Source: Methylovulum miyakonense HT12 (GTDB lineage: Bacteria; Pseudomonadota; Gammaproteobacteria; Methylococcales; Methylomonadaceae). From it: 64,000 nucleotides of DNA. Below the pieces are notes generated by a model. That model ran no database searches. It was not told the origin of the DNA and saw nothing but the letters and a program-made list of their open reading frames with translations. The stretch covers positions 2,951,044-3,015,043 of the forward strand of contig NZ_KB913025.1 in the NCBI RefSeq assembly GCF_000384075.1. The letters are read 5' to 3'. The translations under genes and the position numbers were made by a program. How positions within the stretch are numbered: the first letter of the stretch is position 1; each line of letters opens with the position of its first letter. Shown here in pieces: positions 1-7,917 of this stretch.

Positions 1-1
1 G

Positions 2-139
2 AAAAGTGAGCAATTAAAAAATGCCGAACAGCATTTGGTGGACAACTGCCGGGGTTATATCCAGGATAACCCCATAACATCATTGGGTATCGCGGTGGCG
101 GCCGGGTTTTTGCTAAGCCGCTTAGTGAGTGGCCGTTAA
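2..139 (+). CDS. DUF883 / YqjD-ElaB family membrane-anchored protein, C-terminal part
   Basis: The window opens inside a gene; an open frame from base 2 ends at the TAA at 137-139. The visible 45 residues contain a stretch reading YIQDNPITSLGIAVAAGF followed by LLSRL and a short basic tail. This is the typical end of DUF883 proteins (E. coli YqjD/ElaB): a DNP-type motif, then one glycine/alanine-rich C-terminal transmembrane helix. E. coli YqjD is an inner-membrane protein that binds ribosomes in stationary phase; that role is only inferred here. YqjE-like and YqjK-like genes follow at 1090 and 1515, as in the E. coli yqjDEK order, which supports the call. The N-terminus lies outside the window. 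Confidence 0.75.
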   Translation, partial: KSEQLKNAEQHLVDNCRGYIQDNPITSLGIAVAAGFLLSRLVSGR

Positions 140-236
140 ATTAGGCATGCACCCTGTATCCGGATGGCTACGGAAAGCTATGTCTTCCGCCAGCCGGCCA
201 ACACTTTAATGATGTCTAAAAATTGGGAAGGTGGTC

Positions 237-1076
237 ATGAAAACAGCAAATTACTTGCCGATACTGTCATTGGCAGTTATTGGAACGCTTTACGGGACCT
301 CCTTGGCATCGGCGTCACCCATTTTAGGTTCGGCGCAAAATTTCGCAGTCCTGGGTGATTCAACGGTGACTAACACCGGTTTGACCACACTTTGGGGGGA
401 TTTAGGCCTTGATCCCGGCACGTCAATCACGGGTGCAGGTAGCATCACCCAGACCGGGGCGGTCCACCAGGCCGATGCCGTCGCGCAACAGGCTCAGGCT
501 GACGCCACCAATGCTTACAATATCCTTGCCGCCAAGTCCTTCACCAGTGATATGACAGGCCAGGATTTGGGCGGATTGACGCTCACGCCCGGCGTTTATT
601 TTTTTTCGTCCTCAGCCCAATTGACCGGAACGCTGACCCTCGATGCGTTACACGACCCCAACGCCCTCTTTATTTTCCAGATAGGCAGTACCCTGACCAC
701 CGCCAGCAGTTCGATTGTCAACGTGCTGAATGGCGGTGCTAACAACGGCGTGTTTTGGCAAGTCGGCAGTTCTGCAACCTTAGGGGCTAGCACCTTGTTC
801 GCAGGTAATATACTTGCTGACCAGAGCATCACCCTGAATACCACCGCAAAAATTCTGTGTGGCCGTGCCATTGCGCTTAATGCGGCGGTGACTATGGACA
901 CCAACACCATTTCTAATGATTGCTTAGGGGGTGGGGATATCGCTAGCGGACGCACCGACTATGGTAGTACGGGCTTTAGCGGCAGCCAAAATATTCCCGA
1001 ACCCGCCCCCGTCATGCTGATCGTTATTGGGGCGGCTGACTTTCTGCGTAGACGCAGTTTGTTGAATAGGCGTTAG
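237..1076 (+). CDS. DUF3494 ice-binding-like secreted protein with PEP-CTERM tail
   Basis: The product has 279 residues. I chose the ATG at 237 because GGGAAGG lies about six bases upstream; a GTG two codons earlier is less likely. Residues 1-27 form a signal peptide. The mature part begins [18 protein letters not shown], the usual start of DUF3494 ice-binding-like domains, and continues as a Thr/Ser/Gly-rich beta-solenoid pattern to about residue 235. The C-terminus has [13 protein letters not shown], then a hydrophobic stretch and a basic RRR cluster, which is the layout of a PEP-CTERM sorting signal (exosortase substrate). Known relatives bind ice or act as surface adhesins; I infer surface location but not ice binding. 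It sits between yqjD-like and yqjE-like genes, an unusual place, suggesting insertion into that locus. Confidence 0.85.
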   Translation: MKTANYLPILSLAVIGTLYGTSLASASPILGSAQNFAVLGDSTVTNTGLTTLWGDLGLDPGTSITGAGSITQTGAVHQADAVAQQAQADATNAYNILAAKSFTSDMTGQDLGGLTLTPGVYFFSSSAQLTGTLTLDALHDPNALFIFQIGSTLTTASSSIVNVLNGGANNGVFWQVGSSATLGASTLFAGNILADQSITLNTTAKILCGRAIALNAAVTMDTNTISNDCLGGGDIASGRTDYGSTGFSGSQNIPEPAPVMLIVIGAADFLRRRSLLNRR

Positions 1077-1089
1077 GCCAGGCATTCTC

Positions 1090-1518
1090 ATGCACCCGGA
1101 AACAACCGAAACTGGACAGACGGCAATCCGTAGCGATCCGGCGGCTGATTCCAGCGTATCAGAAGATATCCGCTCCTTATGGCGTGAGCTGCTGGGATTA
1201 AGCTATGAGCATTTCCGGCTTGCCGGCCTGGAAACACGGCGGGCGGGCGAAAGCTTGGTGGCGATGATTGTCGCCGGGATCATGCTTGCGGTCTTGTTGG
1301 TCGGCGCATGGTTGGGGCTGCTGGCCGCTGCCGTGCTATTTTTAATCGGGCAAGGTTGGGTCACAAGTGGCGCCATATTGTTCGCCGTCGCTGTCAATTT
1401 ACTGGCCGCGCTAATGCTTTACGCCCTGATCCGTCATAAAAGCCATTATCTGCAACTGCCCGCGTTTCTCCGCAGCCTTGAGCCCAAGCCCGCAAAATCC
1501 CGTAAGGATCTCTCATGA
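1090..1518 (+). CDS. yqjE: YqjE-like holin-superfamily-III membrane protein
   Basis: This 142-residue protein has a hydrophilic N-terminal part (about 1-50) that includes LWRELLGLSYEHFRLAGLE, then two transmembrane helices at about 55-85 and 90-115, and a basic tail. That is the layout of the YqjE / putative holin-X (PF07332) family, small inner-membrane proteins of unknown biochemical role linked to stationary-phase and osmotic stress loci. Its stop codon overlaps the next start by four bases (ATGA), so it is translationally coupled to the YqjK-like gene. It begins 13 bases after the DUF3494 gene. Family membership is fairly firm; function is not known. Confidence 0.75.
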   Translation: MHPETTETGQTAIRSDPAADSSVSEDIRSLWRELLGLSYEHFRLAGLETRRAGESLVAMIVAGIMLAVLLVGAWLGLLAAAVLFLIGQGWVTSGAILFAVAVNLLAALMLYALIRHKSHYLQLPAFLRSLEPKPAKSRKDLS

Positions 1519-1883
1519 GAAGCCATCATCTTACCAGCCGGAACAAATCCAGGTCACTCCCTGCGCAAATCAAGGATGCCGAGCGGCAGGTTTCAGTCCG
1601 GCAAGGCCAGGTTGGGCTCCGCGCCAATAGGCTCTCCCAAACAATACTGCAACAAATGACCGCCCCGGCAAGCTTGTTATTGGCAGGCGGCATCGGTTTT
1701 ATCATTGGCGAATTGACCCGGCAAACTTCCAGATGCAGGGCTGCCGCCGATAAATCAAAGGATACCAAAACCACACCCTTAAAAACCGCGCTTAATCTGT
1801 CTCGAAGCTGGAGCTTCTGGGACTTGGGTTCCCAAGCCAGAGCTTGGGAACCAGCGTTCAATCATGATATTAAAATTATGTAG
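1515..1883 (+). CDS. YqjK-like small protein, C-terminus rewritten by a repeat
   Basis: A 122-residue frame starts with the ATGA overlap with the yqjE-like gene. Residues 1-75 are basic and helical, then a short hydrophobic segment reads APASLLLAGGIGFIIGELT, resembling YqjK-like proteins, which normally close the yqjD-E-K cluster. From about residue 96 the frame runs into a dispersed repeat (1801-1861) and the last 27 residues are simply translated repeat. The native C-terminus has therefore probably been replaced by repeat insertion. The call rests on position and general layout more than on residue identity. Confidence 0.55.
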   Translation: MRSHHLTSRNKSRSLPAQIKDAERQVSVRQGQVGLRANRLSQTILQQMTAPASLLLAGGIGFIIGELTRQTSRCRAAADKSKDTKTTPLKTALNLSRSWSFWDLGSQARAWEPAFNHDIKIM

Positions 1884-2083
1884 GTTGGGTTGGCGATAGC
1901 GTAACCCAACATTTACTGCTCCGATGTTGGGTTACGGCTACCGCCTAACCCAACCTACATGATTGACGCTTGTTCCCAAGCTGCGGCTTGGGAATGGGGT
2001 TTTGGAAGCTCTAGCTTCCTGTCATTCTCGAAGCTGGAGCGGGACTTGGGTTCCCAAGCCAGAGCTTGGGAACCAGCGTTCAA
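1801..2083. repeat. Pair of direct repeats with internal hairpin
   Basis: Two copies of a unit that starts CTCGAAGCTGGAGC and ends CTTGGGAACCAGCGTTCAA lie at 1801-1861 and 2027-2083; the first has six extra bases (TTCTGG). Each contains the inverted pair TTCCCAAGC / GCTTGGGAA, so each can form a hairpin. A related inverted fragment (TTCCCAAGCTGCGGCTTGGGAA) is at 1973-1994. The first copy is translated as the tail of the YqjK-like frame. The palindromic repeat at 1880-1958 sits between the copies. Confidence 0.8.
1880..1958. repeat. GTAGGTTGGG-family palindromic repeat
   Basis: The left arm at 1880-1910 (GTAGGTTGGGTTGGCGATAG...) and the right arm at 1926-1958 are inverted copies with a few mismatches around a 15-nt loop. 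The ends GTAGGTTGGG / CCCAACCTAC are exact. Further members of the family in this window are at 5643-5793, 30069-30180, 51997-52078 and 59773-59874, with looser relatives at 11008-11103 and 57058-57149. Confidence 0.85.
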
Positions 2084-2233
2084 AAACCGAAAACTTGACC
2101 GTTCACAGTATATTAATAGCCACTCTATTTGTTAAAGACAGTCTTTTTTTAAGACCCTAAAACCCATATATAGCATTGATTTATATTATTTAATTTCTTA
2201 ACTTAATGGCGGTCACCTGAACCCTATGGCAAT

Positions 2234-4636
2234 ATGAAACATAAACCTTGGCATATTTTGTTGATTGAAGACGATGCTGATGAGCGGGCGGATCTCCGGC
2301 ACATGCTGATCAGGGGTTCGGATCGCCAGTATCATTTTACCGAGGCCGGATTCGGTGCCGAAGCCTTGCAGAAATTCCGTGACCAACCTGACGGCCCTTA
2401 TGATTGCATCATCCTCGATTATTTTTTGCCGGACATGAACGGCGAAGATGTGTTGGTGGCCTTGTGCGGGGGGGCGGAAGTGCCGGCGTGCCCGGTAGTG
2501 GTGGTCATGGGGCCGTTTAAGGAAGACGGGAATCTGCGGCTAGGCGCAGGCGCACCCGATTATATCGGTAAAGACAGGCTCACCGCCGAAAGCATCACGC
2601 GGGCTGTAAAAAACGCCATAGAACGTTTCGCGCTGATGCACGCCTTGCAGGCCCTGCGTAAGAGCGAAGAACGCTTGGCATTGGGTGTGCAAGTTGCGGC
2701 CTTAGGGCTTGCCGATATTGATTACACCACGGGCTTGTATCATCTCTCCGCTGAGGCCGCGCTGATGTTCGGTTTGGGCGACATGGCGGTGATATTGCCA
2801 CGCGCGGTGGTACATGCCTGCTTCCATCCCGATGACCGTGCAGAGGTGATGCAGCGTATTGCCCAGACCTTAAACCCAGAGGGTATCGGAAGTTTCATGA
2901 TGGATCATCGCGTGCTCTGGCCTGATGGCCAGGTGCGTTGGTTGCGGGTACGCAAGCACGTTTTTTTCGAAGGGGACGCTGGCGCACGGCGGCCTAGGCG
3001 GGCCACCTTGGTGGTGCTTGATGTCACCACCGAGAAATACGCCGAGCAGGCCTTGCGCGACAGCGAGGAAAAATTTCGTGCCTTATTGGAAGCCGCACCC
3101 GATGCCATCGTCATTGTCGATACGCAAGGCCTGGTTGTGCTGGTGAACGCCTTGACCCTGTCGCTGTTTGGCTATGGCCGTGAGGAGCTGGTCGGTGAGC
3201 CTGTGGAAATGCTGATGCCGTCCCGTTATCGTGAGGGCCATGCTGGTTTGCGCGGGGATTACATAACCGAACCACGTCCCCGCAAAATGGATGGCGGCTT
3301 GAATTTGCTGGGCAGGCGCAAGGATGGCGGCGAGTTCCCGATTGAAGTCAGCCTTAGCCCTTTGGAAACCAAAAACGGCCGCTTGGTATCCTGCGCGATC
3401 CGGGACATCACTGGACGTAAGCGTATCGAAGCGGAACTGAACGAGGCCAAGGTGGCGGCGGAAAATGCCAACCGCGCCAAATCGGAGTTTTTGTCCAGCA
3501 TGAGCCATGAATTGCGCTCACCGCTCAATGCCATCTTGGGTTTTGCCCAATTGCTGGAATCGGCCGTCCCGCCACTCACGCCGCGCCAAAAGTGCGGTGT
3601 TGAGCAAATCCTGCACGCGGGTTGGTATTTGCTGGAACTCATCAATGAAATCCTTGACCTTGCCCTGATCGAATCCGGCAAGTTGTCATTATCTTTGGAA
3701 GCGATTGATTTACATGAAGTGATAGGGGATTGCCAGGCGATGATCGGGCCCCATGCCGCCAATAGCGGTATCCAACTGTCATTCCCTGATTTCACTGCGC
3801 AGGTTTTGGTCAAAGCGGACCGGACACGGGTGAAGCAGGTATTCCTTAATTTGCTGTCCAACGCCATCAAATACAACCGTACGGGCGGCAACGTCGAGGT
3901 CAGGTTCAGCCATTGCACCACGCCAAGTATCCGTATCAGCGTCCATGACACCGGCAGAGGTTTGTCACCGGAACAACTCGCGGAGCTGTTCCAGCCATTC
4001 AACCGCCTCGGGCGGGAGATGGGGGCTGAAGAAGGCACGGGGATTGGTCTGGTGGTGAGCAAACGTTTGGTCGAGCTGATGGGCGGCACTATTGGCGTGG
4101 AAAGCACCGTCGGCGAAGGCAGTGTGTTTTGGTTTGAATTGGCCCGTGATACATCAACGCAAGCTGGCCATGCCACGGCATCGCCTATTGACGTGGCGCC
4201 GCAAATCCAGGCAAACCAGCCTTTGTTCACCCTGCTCTACGTCGAAGATAACCCCGCCAACCTGATGCTGGTGGAGCAAGTCCTTGAAACTTATCCGCAT
4301 ATCAAATTACTGAGTGCGCAGTCAGGCAGGTCAGGCATCAAGCTAGCCCGCGCCCATCATCCCGATATGATCCTGATGGACATCAATCTACCGGGCATCA
4401 GCGGCATCGAAACCTTGGATATTTTGCGCCAAGACCCCGTAACGGCGGCTATTCCGGTGGTTGCGCTCAGTGCCAACGCCATGCCTGGCGACATCGAAAA
4501 AGGTTTGCAAGCCGGGTTTTTCCGCTATCTGACCAAACCCATCAAACTGAATGAATTTATGAATGCCTTGGATGATGCCCTGAAATTTTCTGAAACAGGC
4601 GCAATTCAGCCCCATACCACCGGACAACAACCATGA
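2234..4636 (+). CDS. Hybrid sensor histidine kinase REC-PAS-PAS-HisKA-HATPase-REC
   Basis: The 800-residue cytoplasmic protein has no transmembrane segment. Domains in order are: REC (about 5-130, phosphoacceptor Asp62 in IILDYFLPDMNG), PAS (about 155-275), PAS (about 285-400), HisKA with His425 in SSMSHELRSPLNAI, HATPase_c with N box NLLSNAIKYN and G box GTGIGLVVSKRL, and a C-terminal REC with Asp716 in MILMDINLPGISG. All key residues are present. It should sense an internal signal through the PAS domains and act in a phosphorelay, with the N-terminal REC giving an additional input. It overlaps the next gene, a REC-PAS regulator, by four bases, so the two are co-translated partners. No output DNA-binding domain is present in either gene. 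Confidence 0.92.
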   Translation: MKHKPWHILLIEDDADERADLRHMLIRGSDRQYHFTEAGFGAEALQKFRDQPDGPYDCIILDYFLPDMNGEDVLVALCGGAEVPACPVVVVMGPFKEDGNLRLGAGAPDYIGKDRLTAESITRAVKNAIERFALMHALQALRKSEERLALGVQVAALGLADIDYTTGLYHLSAEAALMFGLGDMAVILPRAVVHACFHPDDRAEVMQRIAQTLNPEGIGSFMMDHRVLWPDGQVRWLRVRKHVFFEGDAGARRPRRATLVVLDVTTEKYAEQALRDSEEKFRALLEAAPDAIVIVDTQGLVVLVNALTLSLFGYGREELVGEPVEMLMPSRYREGHAGLRGDYITEPRPRKMDGGLNLLGRRKDGGEFPIEVSLSPLETKNGRLVSCAIRDITGRKRIEAELNEAKVAAENANRAKSEFLSSMSHELRSPLNAILGFAQLLESAVPPLTPRQKCGVEQILHAGWYLLELINEILDLALIESGKLSLSLEAIDLHEVIGDCQAMIGPHAANSGIQLSFPDFTAQVLVKADRTRVKQVFLNLLSNAIKYNRTGGNVEVRFSHCTTPSIRISVHDTGRGLSPEQLAELFQPFNRLGREMGAEEGTGIGLVVSKRLVELMGGTIGVESTVGEGSVFWFELARDTSTQAGHATASPIDVAPQIQANQPLFTLLYVEDNPANLMLVEQVLETYPHIKLLSAQSGRSGIKLARAHHPDMILMDINLPGISGIETLDILRQDPVTAAIPVVALSANAMPGDIEKGLQAGFFRYLTKPIKLNEFMNALDDALKFSETGAIQPHTTGQQP

Positions 4637-5463
4637 TTAGCGCAGAAGAAATCCTTAACGCCAGCATTTTGATCGTCGATGACCAGCCCTCCAATGTGCT
4701 TTTGCTTGAACAAATGTTGGACGATGCGGGTTATACCCATGTCGCCTCGACCACCGACCCTTATAAAGTCTGCGATTTGCATGAACAAAACCGCTATGAC
4801 TTGATTTTGCTGGATTTACAAATGCCGGGCATGGATGGCTTTCAGGTGATGGAAGAGCTTAAAGGCATTGAATCCGCCAGCTATCTTCCCGTGCTGGTGA
4901 TTACCGCCCAACCCGGCCACAAGCTGAGGGCTCTGGCGGCGGGTGCGAAAGATTTTATCAGCAAACCCTTTGACCTCCTCGAAGTGCAAACCCGCATCCG
5001 CAATATGCTGGAAGTGCGGCTATTGTACAAAGAACTTGGCAATTACAATCAGCTGCTGGAGCAAACGGTCATTGAACGCACCGCCGAACTGCGGATTAGT
5101 GAAGAACGCTTCCGCCGTTTGACCGAGCTATCGTCTGATTGGTATTGGGAACAGGACAGGCACGGTGAATTCGTCAAAATATACGGCCCGGTGTTTGAAA
5201 TGCTTGGCATCCGGGTGGACGGCAGTAGCGTCAAGATAGATGATCCAGGCGTGGTTTGGGACGAGGAGGAGCGGGCTGTCCTGGAAGCGAACCTGGCCGC
5301 CAGAAAACCGTTTCTGGATTTTGTCTACAGCCGGAACAAAATCGACGGCACCCGGCAATATTTGATGGTGAGCGGCGAGCCGATGTTTGACCTGTCCGGG
5401 CGTTTTATAGGGTATCGGGGGATAGGTAAAGATGTGACCGATAGCATGGGTTCCCAAAAGTGA
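4633..5463 (+). CDS. Response regulator with REC and PAS domains, no output domain
   Basis: The product has 276 residues and starts with the ATGA overlap with the hybrid kinase. The REC domain (about 10-130) carries ILIVDDQPSNVLLLEQML, phosphoacceptor Asp61 in LILLDLQMPGMDG and the conserved Lys in SKPF. A helical linker (about 135-160) joins it to a PAS domain (about 165-270) that ends GIGKDVT. There is no HTH, GGDEF, EAL or kinase domain after the PAS. Relatives with the same start usually continue into GGDEF/EAL or a kinase, so this may be a natural stand-alone relay protein or a truncated one: the sequence directly after the stop is repeat DNA. Confidence 0.88.
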   Translation: MISAEEILNASILIVDDQPSNVLLLEQMLDDAGYTHVASTTDPYKVCDLHEQNRYDLILLDLQMPGMDGFQVMEELKGIESASYLPVLVITAQPGHKLRALAAGAKDFISKPFDLLEVQTRIRNMLEVRLLYKELGNYNQLLEQTVIERTAELRISEERFRRLTELSSDWYWEQDRHGEFVKIYGPVFEMLGIRVDGSSVKIDDPGVVWDEEERAVLEANLAARKPFLDFVYSRNKIDGTRQYLMVSGEPMFDLSGRFIGYRGIGKDVTDSMGSQK

Positions 5464-5502
5464 GCTTAGGACCAAAGCAGGATGGGGTTTGAAACCCCGT
5501 CC

Positions 5503-5571
5503 TTAACGTTTCAAAATACCTATAGGCACTGTAAACGTTACGGAACGGGTTACAAACCCGTTCCAGCTGTG
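5503..5571. repeat. Dispersed repeat, copy 1 (ACGGAACGGGTT hairpin)
   Basis: The unit runs from TTAACGTTTCAAAATACC to CCCGTTCCAGCTGTG and contains the hairpin GGAACGGGTT / AACCCGTTCC. A nearly identical copy in the same orientation is at 6896-6965, so the pair flanks the transglutaminase-like gene. A partial repetition of its end (ACAAACCCGTTCCAGCTGTG) occurs again at about 5602-5621, and a diverged relative is at 14144-14185. Confidence 0.85.
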
Positions 5572-5642
5572 AATGGGTCGCTTAATGCGCCTACGGTTGG
5601 TACAAACCCGTTCCAGCTGTGAAATCAATATGTTACATTTAT

Positions 5643-5793
5643 GTAGGTTGGGTCGCCTAATGCGCCTACTGTTGGTAGCGATAGCGTAACCCAACAGCGT
5701 AGCGGTGTGCCGTTCTGATAATGTCGGGTTACGCTATCGCCCGGTAATTGCTCCTGCATTACTCTGCATCCATGCAGCCGTAACCCAACCTAC
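5643..5793. repeat. GTAGGTTGGG-family palindromic repeat, long form
   Basis: Inverted ends GTAGGTTGGGT and ACCCAACCTAC enclose inner inverted segments (GCGATAGCGTAACCC against GGGTTACGCTATCGC). The right half also carries CTCCTGCATTACTCTGCATCCATGCAG, which resembles parts of the elements at 43979-44384 and 51935-52078. It lies in the 440-base gap 5464-5903, which is otherwise repeat DNA and holds no convincing gene. Confidence 0.8.
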
Positions 5794-5903
5794 GTTAAAT
5801 GTATGTGATTGATAATAAGTATAAAAATTAACTTTATAGCCGTGATCCCTTAGCCTCCCGCCCCTGTGATATTTTTACCATTTACTGCAAAGGATTACCC
5901 CAT

Positions 5904-6686
5904 ATGACCCGTATTCAAGTCGGTTGCAGCTTAAGCTATACCGTCACCCAGCCCACCAGTTTTTTATTCAATATCGCCGCCGCACGCACCTTACAGCAAA
6001 CTATCGGCGAGGAAACGTTGCAGTTAAACCCTGCCATCCATTTTGAAACCTTCACCCTGGGCACGGAAGGCATCCAAGTGTACCGGCTAGTGGCCGAACC
6101 TTGCGAATTGCAACTCCAATACCATGCGCAAGTGGAGCTGTATCCTGACAGGTATGACGACACGGCCGGGATTATCGAGACCGATTTCCAGCACTTGCCT
6201 TATGAGGTGTTGCCTTATCTCAATCCTAGCCGCTATTGCGAATCGGACCGTCTGGCCCATTTTGCCACGCGCCTATTTGGCAACATCCCACACGGTTATT
6301 CCAGGGTCACGGAGATTTGCGATTGGATAAACGCCAATCTCGATTATCAGGCCGGCAGTAGCGGCGAAAGCACCAGTGCCTGTGATGTGCTGATACAGCG
6401 TGTCGGTGTCTGCCGCGATTACGCCCATCTTGCCATTGCCTTATGCCGGGCCTTGTGCATTCCTGCGCGTTATATTTCCGGCTACGCCCTGGGCTTGCAG
6501 CCACCGGATTTCCATGGATTTTTTGAAGCTTATCTGGGCTCGCGCTGGTATTTGTTCGATGCCACCCGCATGGCGCCGATTGAAGGTTTCGTCCGCATCG
6601 GCATAGGCCGCGATGCCGCCGATGCCTCTTTCGCGACGATTATCGGCACGGCGGCATTGACGACGATGTCTGTTTGGGCGCAATGA
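5904..6686 (+). CDS. Transglutaminase-like cysteine protease-fold protein
   Basis: The 260-residue protein has an N-terminal beta domain (about 1-120) followed by a transglutaminase-core domain. The catalytic triad is visible: Cys170 in VGVCRDYAHLAIALCRA, His204 in DFHGFFEAYL and the Asp in WYLFDATR about 15 residues later. No signal peptide is seen, so it is probably cytoplasmic. Members of this family often stand near circularly permuted ATP-grasp and alpha-E genes, but none is here; the gene stands alone between two copies of the same dispersed repeat. The biochemical substrate cannot be told. The start is the ATG at 5904, with AAGGATTACCCCAT just upstream. Confidence 0.88.
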   Translation: MTRIQVGCSLSYTVTQPTSFLFNIAAARTLQQTIGEETLQLNPAIHFETFTLGTEGIQVYRLVAEPCELQLQYHAQVELYPDRYDDTAGIIETDFQHLPYEVLPYLNPSRYCESDRLAHFATRLFGNIPHGYSRVTEICDWINANLDYQAGSSGESTSACDVLIQRVGVCRDYAHLAIALCRALCIPARYISGYALGLQPPDFHGFFEAYLGSRWYLFDATRMAPIEGFVRIGIGRDAADASFATIIGTAALTTMSVWAQ

Positions 6687-6749
6687 ACCCTGCCTAATTC
6701 AAGGCGGGGTGTGGTTGGTGGCCAATGCCGTTAAGTTAAGGGAAATGAT

Positions 6750-6835
6750 GTTGTAGGAGCAGGCCATGCCTGCGACAAACACCCAAGAATTCGATGGAAC
6801 ACTTATGGTTCGCGGGCATGGCCCGCTCCTACAAC
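6750..6835. repeat. Inverted repeat GTTGTAGGAGC...GCTCCTACAAC
   Basis: The arms GTTGTAGGAGCAGGCCATGCC and GGGCATGGCCCGCTCCTACAAC are near-perfect inverted copies around a roughly 40-nt loop. With the repeat at 6896 it fills the 300-base gap 6687-6987, which I read as non-coding. It could act as a transcription stop for the two convergent genes on either side. Confidence 0.75.
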
Positions 6836-6895
6836 TTATGGCCCGTTCTAGCCCAAATAAGCCCGGTCATGGGTCATGGCCGGGCTGATGTCGCC

Positions 6896-6965
6896 TTAAC
6901 GTTTCCAAAATACCTATAGGCACTGTAAACGTTACGGAACGGGTTACAAACCCGTTCCAGCTGTG
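6896..6965. repeat. Dispersed repeat, copy 2 (ACGGAACGGGTT hairpin)
   Basis: This is the same unit as at 5503-5571, in the same orientation and with only a few differences (for example TTTCCAAAATACC for TTTCAAAATACC). It ends 22 bases beyond the stop of the truncated PAS protein that runs towards it, so its arrival may have coincided with loss of that protein's C-terminal part. Confidence 0.85.
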
Positions 6966-6987
6966 GTTTTTGGGGGTTGATCCGGAG

Positions 6988-7917
6988 TTACCCGCCCCAG
7001 GCTTTTCCTTTGCTGATGTCACCTTGTGCGGCGACATAATGGAGCAAGCCGCCATCATCCCCGTGAACCGCCGTGATGGTGAGCCAGGCCGGATAAACCC
7101 CGCCATTTTTGTGCAGGTTCCAGATTTCGCCTTGCCATGCCCCCGTCGTATGGAGGCTATGCCACATGGCGGCATAAAACGTTTGCCCGTGCCGTCCCGA
7201 CCTAAGCATCCGGGGCGTATGGCCAATTGCTTCTTCCGGGCTGAAACCGGTGATGCCTGTGAAGGCTGGGTTCACTTTCAAAATCACGTTGTTGGCATCG
7301 GTGACGAAAATGCCTTCTTGCGATTCAAAAGCGGCGGCGGCAATGCGCAATCCTTTCTCGACTTGCTTGCTTTTGCTGATGTCGGTCAGGGCAACCCGCA
7401 AGGTCGGCTGGGCATTGACAGGATCGTTACGGAGGCAGTCGAGGTGGGCATGGAACACTGAACCGTCGGGATGGAGCATTTGCAGGTCAAATGTCTGCTT
7501 GTCAGCTTTGGCAAGGCCCATCATGTTCAAAAACAGGCGATGCCAGCGGTCTTTGTCATCGGGGGCGACAAACTGCGAGAACCGCCGCTTCAGCAACTTG
7601 GTGCGGTCTATCCCCAGCAAGCTAGACCCTGTCAGGTTGAGTTCACTCATCAAACCCTCACGGGTGATGGTGATGTAGCCGATGGGGGCAAACTCATACA
7701 AGTCCACAAAGCGGTCCCGGGCTTCTTCAATGGCGATCAGGGCCCTGCGCAATTCTTCATTTTGCATTTCCAGTTCGATTTTATGGACTAAAAGCTCATG
7801 CAGCAGGATTTCTGTCGGTTGTGCCGTCATTTTTTCGGGGGATAAGCTGCCCACCAGTTTTTCGGCTTCCGTCCGTAATAGTTGGCGTGATTCAATCCCA
7901 TCAAGTTTGTTGTTCAT
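6988..7917 (-). CDS. PAS-domain protein, apparently truncated sensor
   Basis: The 309-residue protein has a helical N-terminus (about 1-65) and two PAS domains (about 70-180 and 185-300; motifs NEELRRALIAIEEARDR, GITGFSPEEAIGHTPRMLRS). It stops shortly after the second PAS, at GDISKGKAWGG, just where relatives normally lead into a histidine kinase or GGDEF domain. No catalytic domain follows in any frame; the next DNA is a dispersed repeat. It overlaps the end of the CheB-CheR fusion gene by four bases (ATGA), so it is the second gene of that operon and probably a sensory partner or a remnant of one. Confidence 0.82.
   Translation of the reverse strand: MNNKLDGIESRQLLRTEAEKLVGSLSPEKMTAQPTEILLHELLVHKIELEMQNEELRRALIAIEEARDRFVDLYEFAPIGYITITREGLMSELNLTGSSLLGIDRTKLLKRRFSQFVAPDDKDRWHRLFLNMMGLAKADKQTFDLQMLHPDGSVFHAHLDCLRNDPVNAQPTLRVALTDISKSKQVEKGLRIAAAAFESQEGIFVTDANNVILKVNPAFTGITGFSPEEAIGHTPRMLRSGRHGQTFYAAMWHSLHTTGAWQGEIWNLHKNGGVYPAWLTITAVHGDDGGLLHYVAAQGDISKGKAWGG

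Noticed and set aside
3259-4230. Long minus-strand open frame (324 codons) opposite the hybrid kinase
   Set aside because: It lies wholly antisense to the clearly coding HisKA/HATPase region and its translation has no recognisable motif; it follows from the codon composition of the real gene.
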